This document shows, in pieces, positions 50,993 to 59,830 of a DNA stretch of 64,000 bases (position 1 is the first letter of the stretch; every line of letters begins with the position of its first letter). The stretch spans positions 620,001 to 684,000 of the forward strand of contig NZ_BNGS01000003.1 of the NCBI RefSeq assembly GCF_014905555.1, in the 5' to 3' direction. Source of the stretch: Streptomyces sp. Y2F8-2 (GTDB taxonomy: Bacteria; Actinomycetota; Actinomycetes; Streptomycetales; Streptomycetaceae). The notes under the pieces were generated by a model. The model was not told the origin of the DNA. It saw nothing but the letters and a program-made list of their open reading frames with translations, and searched no databases. Made by a program: the position numbers and the translations under genes.

Positions 50993-52018
50993 GTGAGCGA
51001 GGCACTTGTCGCCGTCGAGGCCGCCGGGACGGACGCACCCGTCCCGGCGGCCTCGGGGGCCCGTCTGTTCTGGCGGCGGCTGCGCGCCCAGCGCGCCGTC
51101 CTCGTCGCCGCGGCCGTCGTCGCGCTGCTCGTCCTGGTCGCCCTCGCCGCGCCACTGCTCACCGCGCTCGAGGGCCAGGACCCGACCACATACCATCCGA
51201 CGCTCATCGACTCGGCGCGCGGCGGCGTCCCCACAGGGCCGTTCGGCGGCGTGAGCGGCGACCACTGGCTCGGCGTCGAACCGCAGACCGGACGCGACCT
51301 GTTCGCACGGCTCGTGTACGGCGCGCGGGTCTCGCTCGGCGTGGCACTCGCCGCCACGGTGGTGCAGGTCCTGCTCGGTGTCGTCATGGGCATCGCGGCC
51401 GGACTCGGCAACCGCTGGGTCGACCTGATCCTGAGCCGGATCACCGACATCTTCATCTCCATGCCGCTGATGATCATGGCGCTCGCGCTGCTGGCGATCG
51501 TCCCGAGCAGCTTCCCGCGGCCCGTGCTCGTCGCGCTCATCGTCGGCCTGGTCTCCGGCTGGGGCACGCTGTCGAAGATGGTGAGAGCCCAGACCCTCAC
51601 GCTCAAGGGGCTCGACTACGTCTCCGCCGCCCGGCTCAGCGGCTGGAGCACCGTCCGGATCGCCCGCCGCGAGCTGCTGCCCGGCCTGGCCGCGCCCGTC
51701 ATCACGTACGCCGCGCTCCTGGTGCCGCAGAACATCTCCGTCGAGGCCGCCCTGTCCTTCCTCGGCGTCGGTGTGAAGCCCCCGACGCCGTCGTGGGGGC
51801 AGATGCTCACCGCCGCCGACGTCTGGTACCAGGCCGCCCCGCAGTACCTGCTGCTGCCCGCGGGCGCGCTCTTCGTGACCGTGTTCACGCTCACCGTCCT
51901 CGGTGACGGGGTGCGCACCGCGCTCGACCCGCGCGCGGCGTCGCGTCTGCGCGTCGGAACCGGACGCAAGCGGGAGGCCAGGGCGGACGCGGCCGCACGG
52001 AAGGAGGACCGGACATGA
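50993..52018 (+). CDS. peptide ABC transporter permease (DppC-like)
   Basis: A 341-residue inner-membrane permease, GTG start 5 nt after the SBP gene. An N-terminal OppC-type helix (RAVLVAAAVVALLVLVALAAPLLTAL) precedes the ABC permease domain with five further segments and the EAA loop (GLDYVSAARLSGWSTVRIARRELLPGLAAP), which contacts the ATPase. A C-terminal basic extension (RKREARADAAARKEDRT) is present. It pairs with the DppB-like permease. Confidence 0.9.
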   Translation: MSEALVAVEAAGTDAPVPAASGARLFWRRLRAQRAVLVAAAVVALLVLVALAAPLLTALEGQDPTTYHPTLIDSARGGVPTGPFGGVSGDHWLGVEPQTGRDLFARLVYGARVSLGVALAATVVQVLLGVVMGIAAGLGNRWVDLILSRITDIFISMPLMIMALALLAIVPSSFPRPVLVALIVGLVSGWGTLSKMVRAQTLTLKGLDYVSAARLSGWSTVRIARRELLPGLAAPVITYAALLVPQNISVEAALSFLGVGVKPPTPSWGQMLTAADVWYQAAPQYLLLPAGALFVTVFTLTVLGDGVRTALDPRAASRLRVGTGRKREARADAAARKEDRT

Positions 52019-53013
52019 GCGGCTTCGGCGGTTTCGTACTGCGCCGGGTCGTCGGCGCGCTCGTCACCCTGTTCGCCCTCTCGCTGATCATCTACGTCGT
52101 CTTCTACGTGACCCCCGGCGACGTCGCCCAGATCACCTGCGGACCACGCTGCTCGCCGGAACAGGTGCACCAGGTCGCCCAGCAGCTGAAACTCGACGAC
52201 CCGCTGTACGTGCGCTACTGGCACTTCCTCCAGGGCCTGTTCGCCGGCCAGGACTACTCGACGGGCACGTCCGTGGAGCACTGCCCGGCGCCCTGCCTCG
52301 GCCTGTCGTACCAGAGCGACCAGCAGGTCACCGACATCATCCTGGGGAAGCTGCCGGTCAGCTTCTCGCTGGTGCTCGGCGCGATGGTGATCTGGCTCCT
52401 CCTGGGCATCGGCACCGGTGTGCTGTCCGCCTGGCGGCGCGGCAGGGTCACCGAGCGGGCGCTGACCGCGATCACGCTCGCCGGCGTGGCCACACCCGTG
52501 TTCGTCATCGGCCTGATCCTGATGATCGTCGTCTGCGGTCAGCTCCAACTGCTGCCCTTCCCGCAGTACGTCGACTTCACCGACGATCCCGAGCAGTGGG
52601 CGTGGAACCTGCTGCTGCCCTGGCTCTCGCTCGCCCTGATCGAAGCCGCCAACTTCGCCCGCCTGACCAGGGCCTCGATGCTGGAGACGCTGGCCGAGGA
52701 CCACATCAGGACGTTCCGCGCCTACGGGGTCGGCGAGCGCTCGGTCATCGCGCGGCACGCGCTGCGCGGGGCGTTCGCGTCCGTCATCTCCCTGAACGCC
52801 GTCACCTTCGGCTCGGCCGTCGGCGGCGCGGTGCTCACCGAGACGCTCTTCGGACTGCCGGGCATCGGACAGGAACTGGTCCAGGCGGTGAAGGTCGTCG
52901 ACCTGCCGGTCGTCGTCGGCATGGTCCTGGTGATCGGTTTCTTCGTGGTCCTTGCCAACGCCGTCGCGGACGTCCTGTACGCGGTGGCCGACCGACGGGT
53001 GGTGCTCGCATGA
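52015..53013 (+). CDS. peptide ABC transporter permease (DppB-like)
   Basis: A 332-residue permease overlapping DppC by 4 nt. It has an N-terminal TM (GALVTLFALSLIIYVVFYVTPG), an extracytoplasmic loop with three Cys residues (ITCGPRCSPEQ, VEHCPAPCLG) that might form disulfides, the ABC membrane domain and the EAA loop (RTFRAYGVGERSVIARHAL). It forms the channel with the DppC-like partner. The Cys-rich loop is longer than in typical DppB proteins. Confidence 0.9.
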   Translation: MSGFGGFVLRRVVGALVTLFALSLIIYVVFYVTPGDVAQITCGPRCSPEQVHQVAQQLKLDDPLYVRYWHFLQGLFAGQDYSTGTSVEHCPAPCLGLSYQSDQQVTDIILGKLPVSFSLVLGAMVIWLLLGIGTGVLSAWRRGRVTERALTAITLAGVATPVFVIGLILMIVVCGQLQLLPFPQYVDFTDDPEQWAWNLLLPWLSLALIEAANFARLTRASMLETLAEDHIRTFRAYGVGERSVIARHALRGAFASVISLNAVTFGSAVGGAVLTETLFGLPGIGQELVQAVKVVDLPVVVGMVLVIGFFVVLANAVADVLYAVADRRVVLA

Positions 53014-54602
53014 GCCTGGTGGAAGTCACGGACCTGACCGTGGAGTTCGGCTCGCTGCGCGCCGTCGACGGTCTCTCCTTCCGGCTGGCCGAGGGCGCCG
53101 CCCTGGGCCTGGTCGGCGAGTCCGGCTCCGGCAAGTCGACCGTCGCCTCCGCGCTCCTCGGTCTGCACCGCGGCACGGGCGCCCGGGTGACCGGCTCGAT
53201 CCGGGTCGCCGGCACCGACGTCCGGCAGGCGTCCGACGACGACCTGCGGCGGCTGCGCGGCGGCAGGGCCGCGATGGTGTTCCAGGACCCGCTGTCGTCC
53301 CTGGACCCGTACTACGCGATCGGCGACCAGATCGCCGAGGTGTACCGGGTGCACACGCGCGCGTCCCGGCGTGCGGCACGCGCGCGTGCCGTCGAGGTGC
53401 TGGACCGGGTGGGCATCCCGGACGCCGCACGACGGTCCCGCTCGCGCCCGCACGAGTTCAGCGGCGGCATGCGCCAGCGCGCCCTGATCGCCATGGCGCT
53501 CGCCTGCGAACCCGACCTGCTGATCGCCGACGAGCCCACCACCGCACTGGACGTGACGGTCCAGGCCCAGATCCTCGACCTGCTGCACACCCTGCGCGCG
53601 GAGACCGGGATGGGGCTGCTCCTCGTCACGCACGACGTGGGCGTCGCCGCGGAGAGCGTCGACGAGGTGCTCGTCATGCGGCACGGCAAGGCCGTCGAGC
53701 ACGGCGCCGTCGCGACCGTGCTGGGGGAGCCCCGTGAGGAGTACACCCGCGAACTGCTCGGCGCGGTGCCGCGTGTGACCGCGCCGCGGGTCGAGGAGAG
53801 CGCCGCGTCGGACGAGGTCGTCATCGAGGCGGTGGGACTGCGCCGCGAGTTCGGCCGCGGCAAAGGGAAGTTCGCGGCCGTCGACGACGTGTCGCTGACG
53901 GTGCGGCGCGGCGAGACGCTCGGCATCGTGGGGGAGAGCGGCAGCGGCAAGACCACCCTGGGGCGCATGCTGGTCGGGCTGCTGGAACCCACGGCCGGCG
54001 AGGTCCGCCACGGGGGCATCGCACGGGCGGGGGTGCACCCGGACGTGCAGATGGTCTTCCAGGACCCCGTCTCCTCCCTCAACCCCCGGCGCAGCGTGGG
54101 CGAGTCCATCGCCGACCCGCTGCGGGCGCGGGGGAGCGACGAGCGGCGCATCCGGGGGCGCGTGCGCGAGCTGCTGGAGCGAGTGGGCCTCGACGGGGCC
54201 CACTACGACCGGTACCCGCACGAGTTCAGCGGCGGTCAGCGCCAGCGCGTCGGCATCGCGCGGGCACTCGCCGCCGAACCGCGCGTCATCGTCTGCGACG
54301 AACCGGTCTCCGCGCTGGACGTCACCACCCAGGCGCAGGTCGTGGCCCTCCTCGCCGAGCTGCAGCGCGAACTCGGGCTGGCACTCGTGTTCATCGCGCA
54401 CGACCTCGCCGTCGTGCGCCAGGTCAGCGACCGGGTCGCGGTGATGCGGCGTGGCCGCATCGTCGAGTACGGCCACACCGACGAGGTGTACGAGTCGCCC
54501 CGGGACCCGTACACCAAGCAACTCCTCGCCGCCGTCCCCGCGCTGGATCCGGCGGTGGCGGCCGAACGGCGCACGGCCCGCAGGGAGCTCACCGCCGCGT
54601 GA
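53010..54602 (+). CDS. dual-domain ABC transporter ATPase (DppD-DppF fusion)
   Basis: A 530-residue protein with two complete ABC domains: Walker A GESGSGKST in the first and GESGSGKTT in the second, signatures FSGGMRQR and FSGGQRQR, Walker B LLIADEPTT and VIVCDEPVSALD. In most peptide importers these are separate DppD and DppF subunits. The start ATG overlaps the DppB gene by 4 nt. The C-terminal region DPYTKQLLAAVPALDP is of oligopeptide-transporter type. It powers the importer. Confidence 0.92.
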   Translation: MSLVEVTDLTVEFGSLRAVDGLSFRLAEGAALGLVGESGSGKSTVASALLGLHRGTGARVTGSIRVAGTDVRQASDDDLRRLRGGRAAMVFQDPLSSLDPYYAIGDQIAEVYRVHTRASRRAARARAVEVLDRVGIPDAARRSRSRPHEFSGGMRQRALIAMALACEPDLLIADEPTTALDVTVQAQILDLLHTLRAETGMGLLLVTHDVGVAAESVDEVLVMRHGKAVEHGAVATVLGEPREEYTRELLGAVPRVTAPRVEESAASDEVVIEAVGLRREFGRGKGKFAAVDDVSLTVRRGETLGIVGESGSGKTTLGRMLVGLLEPTAGEVRHGGIARAGVHPDVQMVFQDPVSSLNPRRSVGESIADPLRARGSDERRIRGRVRELLERVGLDGAHYDRYPHEFSGGQRQRVGIARALAAEPRVIVCDEPVSALDVTTQAQVVALLAELQRELGLALVFIAHDLAVVRQVSDRVAVMRRGRIVEYGHTDEVYESPRDPYTKQLLAAVPALDPAVAAERRTARRELTAA

Positions 54603-54726
54603 CCCGGCCGCACGGCCGATAGTGAGCCATGAGCCGTCCTCCGGGCGAACGACGGGAGTTCGACGACAGGACCTAGCGCGATCGAACGCGGCCTGTGCGG
54701 GAAAGTTACGCCCGTTCACCCCTTTT

Positions 54727-54760
54727 GGTGGCGCGACGGACAACCGTCCGCCGCGCCACC
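54727..54760. promoter_or_regulatory. inverted repeat upstream of the glycosyltransferase gene
   Basis: GGTGGCGCGACGGAC (54727-54741) and GTCCGCCGCGCCACC (54746-54760) pair over 15 bp with one mismatch and an AACC loop, in the 235-bp gap after the transporter operon. It could terminate the operon or act as an operator. Confidence 0.5.
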
Positions 54761-54837
54761 GCCCCGTCCGCGTACGTTCGTCCCGCTGCGGGCCGCCGGA
54801 CGACGGCGGCTCCCTACGGGAGATCGGGGGTGCACAC

Positions 54838-56568
54838 GTGCGCATCGGACTGCTTACGGAGGGTGGCTATCCGTATGTGAGCGGTGACGCCAGGCTCTGG
54901 TGCGACCGGCTCGTGCGCGGACTTCGGCAGCACGAGTTCGACGTCTACGCGCTCTGCCGCACCGAACGGCAGGAGGCCGGTGGCTGGATCCCGCTGCCGC
55001 CGCACGTCGGCCGGGTACGCACGGCACCCCTGTGGACCGCGCAGGACGACGGGGTCGCGTACGGGCGCCGGGCGCGGCGACGGTTCACCGAGGCGTACGG
55101 GGAGCTGGCCGCCGCCCTGTGCACGGCACCGGAGCCAGGGGCGCCGCGGGGGGCGACCGAACCGGCCGGCCCCGAGGCGGACCGTTTCGGCAGTGCCCTC
55201 TATGCGCTCGCCGAACTCGCCCGTGACGAGGGCGGACTGGCCCGCGCGCTGCGTTCCGAGACCGCCGTACGCGCACTGGAGGGCGCCTGCCGCGCGCCGG
55301 GTGCCCTCCGGGCGGCGCGCGCGGCGGGCGTCCCCGACCTGCTGGAGGTGGCCGCATACGTCGAACGTGCCCTGCGTCCCCTCTCGCTGGACTGGTACGA
55401 GGACGACGGACTCGGCTCCGTCGACCTCTGCCACGCCACGTCGGGCGCCGCGGCGGCCCTGCCCGGACTGCTCGCCGGGCACTTCGCCGGCGTCCCGCTG
55501 CTGGTCACCGAGTACGGCGTGCGGCTGCGGGCGCACTACCTGGGCACGACGGACGAGACGCGCCCGGTGCGCGCGCTGCTCGCCTCCTTCCAGCGCCGGC
55601 TGGCCGCCGAGGTCTACCGGCGGGCCGCGTGCGTCACGCCCGGCAACGCCCACGCCCGGCGCTGGCAGGAACGGTGCGGCGCCGACCGCGCCAAGGTACG
55701 CACCGTCTACCCCGGCATGGAGGCGTCCCGCTTCACGGAGGTGGGCGAGGCCGCCGATCGCGCGGACCCGTACACGCTGGTCTGGGTCGGACGTGTAGAA
55801 CCCGCCAAGGACCTGGTCTGCCTGCTCCACGCCTTCGCGGAGATCCGCAAGGCGGAGCCGAAGGCCAGGCTGCGTGTCGTCGGGACCGCGGCGGACGCCG
55901 AGGGGGCGGAGTACCTCGGACAGTGCAGGGCCCTGGCCGCGCAGCTGTTCCCGGACGAGGCGGAGGGCGTGCACGCCGTCGGCGACAACCCGGTGTCCTT
56001 CGAGGAGATCGGCGCCCCGGAGGTGCCCGACCTGGCGGAGGCCTACGCGGCCGGGGCGGTCGTCGTCCTGTCGAGCGTCGTCGAAGGGTTTCCGATCAGC
56101 CTGGTGGAGGCCATGTTCTGCGGTCGCGCGACGGTGTCCACGGATGTGGGCGCGGTGGTCGAGGTCATCGGCGGCACCGGCCTCGTGGTCCCGCCGCGCA
56201 ACCCGCGGGCGCTCGCGGAGGCGTGCCTCGCACTGCTGCGCGACCCCGCGCGCCGTGAGCGCCTCGGCGCGGCCGCCCGCGCACGAGCCCTCGAACTGTT
56301 CACCGTCGAGCAGAATGTGGCGGCATTTCACGGCATTTACCTGGAGATCGTCTCCCACGCGCCGGTACGGCGGGTCGTCGTGGACGACGCAGGCGAACCC
56401 CTGCCGTTCGGAGCGCCCGCGGAGGCCCATCTGCCCGGCCACTGGACCGAGCCCCGGCTCCCCGGTGCCCGACCCCGCTGGGCGTGCGCCCAGGGTCCCG
56501 CGCCGACACCCGTACGCGCCGCCATGTGGCCGCACGCAGCGGTTCCGGCAGCGGAGGGCGCGCGATGA
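54838..56568 (+). CDS. DUF3492/GT4 glycosyltransferase, PelF-like
   Basis: A 576-residue glycosyltransferase. The N-terminal DUF3492 begins RIGLLTEGGYPYVSGDARLW then CDRLVRGLRQHEFDVYAL. The GT4 catalytic half has VWVGRVEPAKDLVCLLHAFAEI, LRVVGTA and the nucleotide-sugar binding VVLSSVVEGFPISLVEAMFCGRATVSTDVGAV, with the E-x7-E pair. DUF3492 plus GT4 is the architecture of PelF, which polymerises Pel exopolysaccharide. GTG start with CGGGAGATCGGGGG upstream. First of a four-gene overlapping operon with a membrane protein, an epimerase and a spherulin-4-like enzyme. The sugar specificity is unknown. Confidence 0.85.
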   Translation: MRIGLLTEGGYPYVSGDARLWCDRLVRGLRQHEFDVYALCRTERQEAGGWIPLPPHVGRVRTAPLWTAQDDGVAYGRRARRRFTEAYGELAAALCTAPEPGAPRGATEPAGPEADRFGSALYALAELARDEGGLARALRSETAVRALEGACRAPGALRAARAAGVPDLLEVAAYVERALRPLSLDWYEDDGLGSVDLCHATSGAAAALPGLLAGHFAGVPLLVTEYGVRLRAHYLGTTDETRPVRALLASFQRRLAAEVYRRAACVTPGNAHARRWQERCGADRAKVRTVYPGMEASRFTEVGEAADRADPYTLVWVGRVEPAKDLVCLLHAFAEIRKAEPKARLRVVGTAADAEGAEYLGQCRALAAQLFPDEAEGVHAVGDNPVSFEEIGAPEVPDLAEAYAAGAVVVLSSVVEGFPISLVEAMFCGRATVSTDVGAVVEVIGGTGLVVPPRNPRALAEACLALLRDPARRERLGAAARARALELFTVEQNVAAFHGIYLEIVSHAPVRRVVVDDAGEPLPFGAPAEAHLPGHWTEPRLPGARPRWACAQGPAPTPVRAAMWPHAAVPAAEGAR

Positions 56569-57887
56569 GAGACGTGAGGGACGTGGGCGAACGGCCTCGC
56601 TCCGACGCCTGGGACACAAGGCCCGAGGAATGGGACCTGGGGGCGGAGAGCGTGTACGCGAGCGCGGAGGAGACGGAGGAGACGACGGAGGCGCGCACAG
56701 GGGCCGTCGCGGCAGATCGCGTCCCCCAGCCCGTCGCGGCCGAGGCCGCGCCCCATACCGCGGGTGCCGTGCGCGCCGCGGACGCCGGGAGCGCGGAGCC
56801 CGCCCGCAAGCCCCCCGCCCGCCGAGGCGCCGCCGACCCCGTCAAGGCGCTCATGCACCGGCACCGGGAGCTGTGCGAACGGGCCGTCGACCCGCTGGAG
56901 ATCGCGGCCGGTCTGGAGGCCCACGGACTGACCGACCGGGCTGCAGCCCGCTACCGGCACCGGGACGTCTTCTCGCTCGCCGAGGAGATGTACGCGCGCG
57001 TCCCCCGCGACGACGACCGGCCACCACCGCGCCCCGCCCCCACGGGCGGCCCCCGCGAGCACCGGGCGTGGGCCGTCCTCGCCCTGCTCCCGGGTGCCCT
57101 GTGCACCGCCGCCGTCCTCGGCCTGCGGGCCACCGAGGGCCGGGCCCACCTCGCCGTCGCCGTACTCGGCGCCCTCGCGGCCACGCTCGGCCTGCGCGTC
57201 GCGCTCGGCCGAGGCCCGCTGCGCGCCCCCGCCCACACCACGTCCGCCGTCGCGCACGTGTGGACATGCTGGCTGCTCGCCTACGCCCTCCTCGGCGACG
57301 GCCTGCTGCGCGCCGCCCTGGACGGCGGCCCCGACGGCCCCTGGCCCCTGGCGACCGCGCCCGTTCTGGCCCTTGCTCTGGCCTGCGGCCCGGCCGCCTG
57401 GTGCGCCCGCCTCTTCGCCGTCCACGCCCGCCGCAGACTCGCCACGAGCCGCGGCCTGGAGGAGTTCGCGGGCTCCGTCACCCCGCTGTTCCTCGGCGTG
57501 TTCGCGCTCTTCCTGGCCGCCCTCGCCGCACTGCTCGCGCTCACCGGAGCCCTCCTCGGCCGACCCGCCGTCTCGATGGGAGCCGTCGCCCTGGGCGCAC
57601 TCCTCCTGCTCGCCCGGCTGCTCGCCGTCCACGGCGCCGGGCGGGCCCCCACCGTCGTCCTCGGCACGGCGGCGGCCGCAGAGGCGACCGCCCTGGCCAC
57701 GGTCTTCGCCGCCCGGCTCCCCGGCTGCTCCGCCCTGGTCACGCCGGTCGTGACACTGACCGACGCCTGGGGCGCCGACGCCGTACCGGCCCTCGGCTGC
57801 GCCCTGGCCGCCCTGACCCTGCTGATCCACGCGATCCGCACCCTGACCCGGGCCTCGGCCCACGCCCGGCCTCCCGGGTCACCCTGA
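56565..57887 (+). CDS. polytopic membrane protein with cytoplasmic N-terminal domain
   Basis: A 440-residue protein overlapping the glycosyltransferase by 4 nt. Residues 1-105 are polar and disordered, about 110-165 form a helical segment (MHRHRELCERAVDPLEIAAGLEAHGLTDRAAARYRHRD), and the rest holds roughly eight to nine hydrophobic helices (WAVLALLPGALCTAAVLGL onward). There is no GT or flippase signature. It is shorter than the 12-TM PelG exporter. Context suggests a membrane partner for synthesis or export of the glycan; no function can be read from the sequence. Confidence 0.7.
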   Translation: MRDVRDVGERPRSDAWDTRPEEWDLGAESVYASAEETEETTEARTGAVAADRVPQPVAAEAAPHTAGAVRAADAGSAEPARKPPARRGAADPVKALMHRHRELCERAVDPLEIAAGLEAHGLTDRAAARYRHRDVFSLAEEMYARVPRDDDRPPPRPAPTGGPREHRAWAVLALLPGALCTAAVLGLRATEGRAHLAVAVLGALAATLGLRVALGRGPLRAPAHTTSAVAHVWTCWLLAYALLGDGLLRAALDGGPDGPWPLATAPVLALALACGPAAWCARLFAVHARRRLATSRGLEEFAGSVTPLFLGVFALFLAALAALLALTGALLGRPAVSMGAVALGALLLLARLLAVHGAGRAPTVVLGTAAAAEATALATVFAARLPGCSALVTPVVTLTDAWGADAVPALGCALAALTLLIHAIRTLTRASAHARPPGSP

Positions 57888-58026
57888 GCCGTCGGCCCAT
57901 GGCCACTGGGACGTCATGGAGCCGCGACCGCCGCCCGGGACCCGTCCCCGGCACGCCCTCCCGCGGGGCCGACACCGCGGGGCCTCTCTCATCCCACGGC
58001 ACCACCCTCGTAAGGAGAAACGCCAG

Positions 58027-58074
58027 ATGATCACCTCCCGAACCGGAGAGTCCGCCCCGGGAGCCGCCCGATGA
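58027..58074 (+). CDS. possible 15-aa coupling ORF before the epimerase
   Basis: ATG 58027, with AAGGAG 9 nt upstream, encodes MITSRTGESAPGAAR and ends with TGA overlapping the epimerase ATG (ATGA at 58071-58074). It looks designed for translational coupling; the product may be non-functional. Confidence 0.4.
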   Translation: MITSRTGESAPGAAR

Positions 58075-59030
58075 GGGTCCTGCTGATCGGAGCCAACGGA
58101 TACATCGGCCGCTTCGTCGCCGACCGCCTGCTCGCCGACCCCGCCGTGCAACTCACCGCGCTGGGACGCGGCGACGACGCCGACGTACGGTTCGACCTCG
58201 CCGCCGGCAGCCCCGGCGCACTCACCCGCTTCCTGGACGCCGTGCACCCCGGAGTCGTCATCAACTGCGCCGGTGCGATCCGCGGCGGCGCCCGCGAACT
58301 CACCCGGCACAACACCGTCGCCGTCGCCACCGTCTGCGAGGCCCTGCGCCGCAGCGGCTGCGGGGCCCGCCTGGTGCAGATCGGCTGCAGCGCGGAGTAC
58401 GGACCCAGCCAGCCCGGCTCCTCCACGGCCGAGGACGCGGTCCCGCGCCCCGGCGGCCCGTACGGCGTCAGCAAGCTCGCCGCCACGGAACTCGTCCTCG
58501 GCTCCGGGCTCGACGCCGTCGTGCTCCGCGTGTTCTCGCCCGCCGGGCCCGGCACCCCCGCCGGATCCCCGCTCGGCCGCCTCGCCGAAGCCCTGCGCCG
58601 CGCCATGCAGTCCGGCGACGGCGAACTCAAGGTCGGCGGCCTCGGCGTCCAGCGCGACTTCGTCGACGTACGCGACGTCGCCCGCGCCGTCCACGCCGCC
58701 TCCCTCTCCGCCGCCCAGGGCGTGATCAACATCGGCTCGGGCCGCGCCGTCCGCCTGCGTGACGCCGCCGCCGTCCTCGCCCGCGTGGCCGGCTACGGCG
58801 GCGCCCTGCACGAACTCGACGGCCCTCCCAGCCCGGTGCGGCCGGTCCTCGGGCACCACCGGGGCGACCCCGAGCACGCCGTCCCCGTCGCCTACCCATA
58901 CCCGGACGGCTGCGGCAGCTGGCAACAGGCCGATGTCCGCACCGCTCGCGACCGGCTCGGCTGGCGGCCCCGGATCAACCTCGAGGAGTCCCTCGCGGAC
59001 ATCTGGATGGAGGCGGCATGCCGCATCTGA
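58071..59030 (+). CDS. SDR-type NAD-dependent epimerase/dehydratase
   Basis: A 319-residue extended SDR: NAD-binding GANGYIGRFVADRLL, catalytic SAEYGPS and YGVSK (YxxxK), INIGSGRAVRLRD in the C-terminal sugar domain. The overall pattern fits nucleotide-sugar 4-epimerases/dehydratases (GalE/PelX-like). It overlaps the following spherulin-4-like gene by 13 nt. It could provide UDP-GalNAc or a similar sugar for the neighbouring glycosyltransferase; substrate inferred from context. Confidence 0.88.
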   Translation: MRVLLIGANGYIGRFVADRLLADPAVQLTALGRGDDADVRFDLAAGSPGALTRFLDAVHPGVVINCAGAIRGGARELTRHNTVAVATVCEALRRSGCGARLVQIGCSAEYGPSQPGSSTAEDAVPRPGGPYGVSKLAATELVLGSGLDAVVLRVFSPAGPGTPAGSPLGRLAEALRRAMQSGDGELKVGGLGVQRDFVDVRDVARAVHAASLSAAQGVINIGSGRAVRLRDAAAVLARVAGYGGALHELDGPPSPVRPVLGHHRGDPEHAVPVAYPYPDGCGSWQQADVRTARDRLGWRPRINLEESLADIWMEAACRI

Positions 59031-59767
59031 CCAACACCCCGGCGAGCACCGCGAGCACCGACCTCGGCCTGGGCCTCGGCACCCCGGGCTATGCGCACCC
59101 CCTCCTCGCCCCCGAGGAGTGGGGCGCACTCGCCCGTCAGGGGACCCCGGTGCACTGGGCCGCCCTCAACGTGAGCAACGGCCCCGGCACCCGGCCCGAT
59201 CCGCACTGCGTGCAGGCCGCGGGGCGGCTGCACACCGTCGGCGTCCGTGTTCTCGGTCACCTCGACGTCGTCTGGGGCGCCCGACCCTTCGGCGAGTTGA
59301 TCTCCGAGGCGGACCGGTATCTCGACTGGTACCAGGTCGACGGCTTCCTCCTGGACCGCTGCCCCACCGAACGCGCCCTCCTTTCCGAGACCGGCCGCAC
59401 GGTCACCACGCTGCGCGCGCTCCTCGGCCACGGGCACATCGTCCTGGGCCACGGCAGCCACCCGTATCCCGGATACGCCGAACACGCCGACCAACTGGTC
59501 ACCTTCTCCGGCTCCTGGAGCGACTACCGCTGGTCGCAGGTCGCCGAGTGGACCGCCGAGCACCCGCCCGAGCGCTTCTGCCACTTCGTGCACGGCGTGC
59601 CCCGCGGCCACCTCGAGGAGGCGCTGCGCATCGCCCGCTGGCAGGGCGCCGCCACGATCTGGTTCACCGACCGCACGGACCGTGGTGGCCGCACCGTCCC
59701 CTGGGAGGCCATGCCCGGCTACTGGGACGACATCGTCTCGCGTCTCGGAACGGGTGTCTCGGAATGA
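59018..59767 (+). CDS. spherulin-4-like glycosidase (endo-alpha-1,4-polygalactosaminidase type)
   Basis: A 249-residue TIM-barrel-like protein without signal peptide. Segments LGLGTPGYAHPLLAPEEWGAL, VRVLGHLDVVWGARPFGELISEADRYLDWYQVDGFLLDRCP and VTFSGSWSDYRWSQ match the spherulation-specific family 4 pattern (relatives of Sph3/Ega3 and the PelA hydrolase domain). The cluster partner is the epimerase (13-nt overlap). Such enzymes cleave GalNAc/GalN polymers. A cytoplasmic location is odd for an exopolysaccharide hydrolase; export by another route or a different substrate is possible. Confidence 0.8.
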   Translation: MPHLTNTPASTASTDLGLGLGTPGYAHPLLAPEEWGALARQGTPVHWAALNVSNGPGTRPDPHCVQAAGRLHTVGVRVLGHLDVVWGARPFGELISEADRYLDWYQVDGFLLDRCPTERALLSETGRTVTTLRALLGHGHIVLGHGSHPYPGYAEHADQLVTFSGSWSDYRWSQVAEWTAEHPPERFCHFVHGVPRGHLEEALRIARWQGAATIWFTDRTDRGGRTVPWEAMPGYWDDIVSRLGTGVSE

Positions 59768-59830
59768 AGAAGGGCGTGGCAGTGTTACCAGGAGAACAAC
59801 CGTAGTGATTGACCGACCAACGGAGTCCCC

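Noticed and set aside
54629..54676. 15-codon ORF after the ABC ATPase gene
   Set aside because: No ribosome site and no link to neighbours; probably chance.
59764..59805. 13-codon ORF after the spherulin-4-like gene (ATGA overlap)
   Set aside because: Its only ribosome signal is at the end of the previous gene and the moeZ ribosome site is separate; probably chance.
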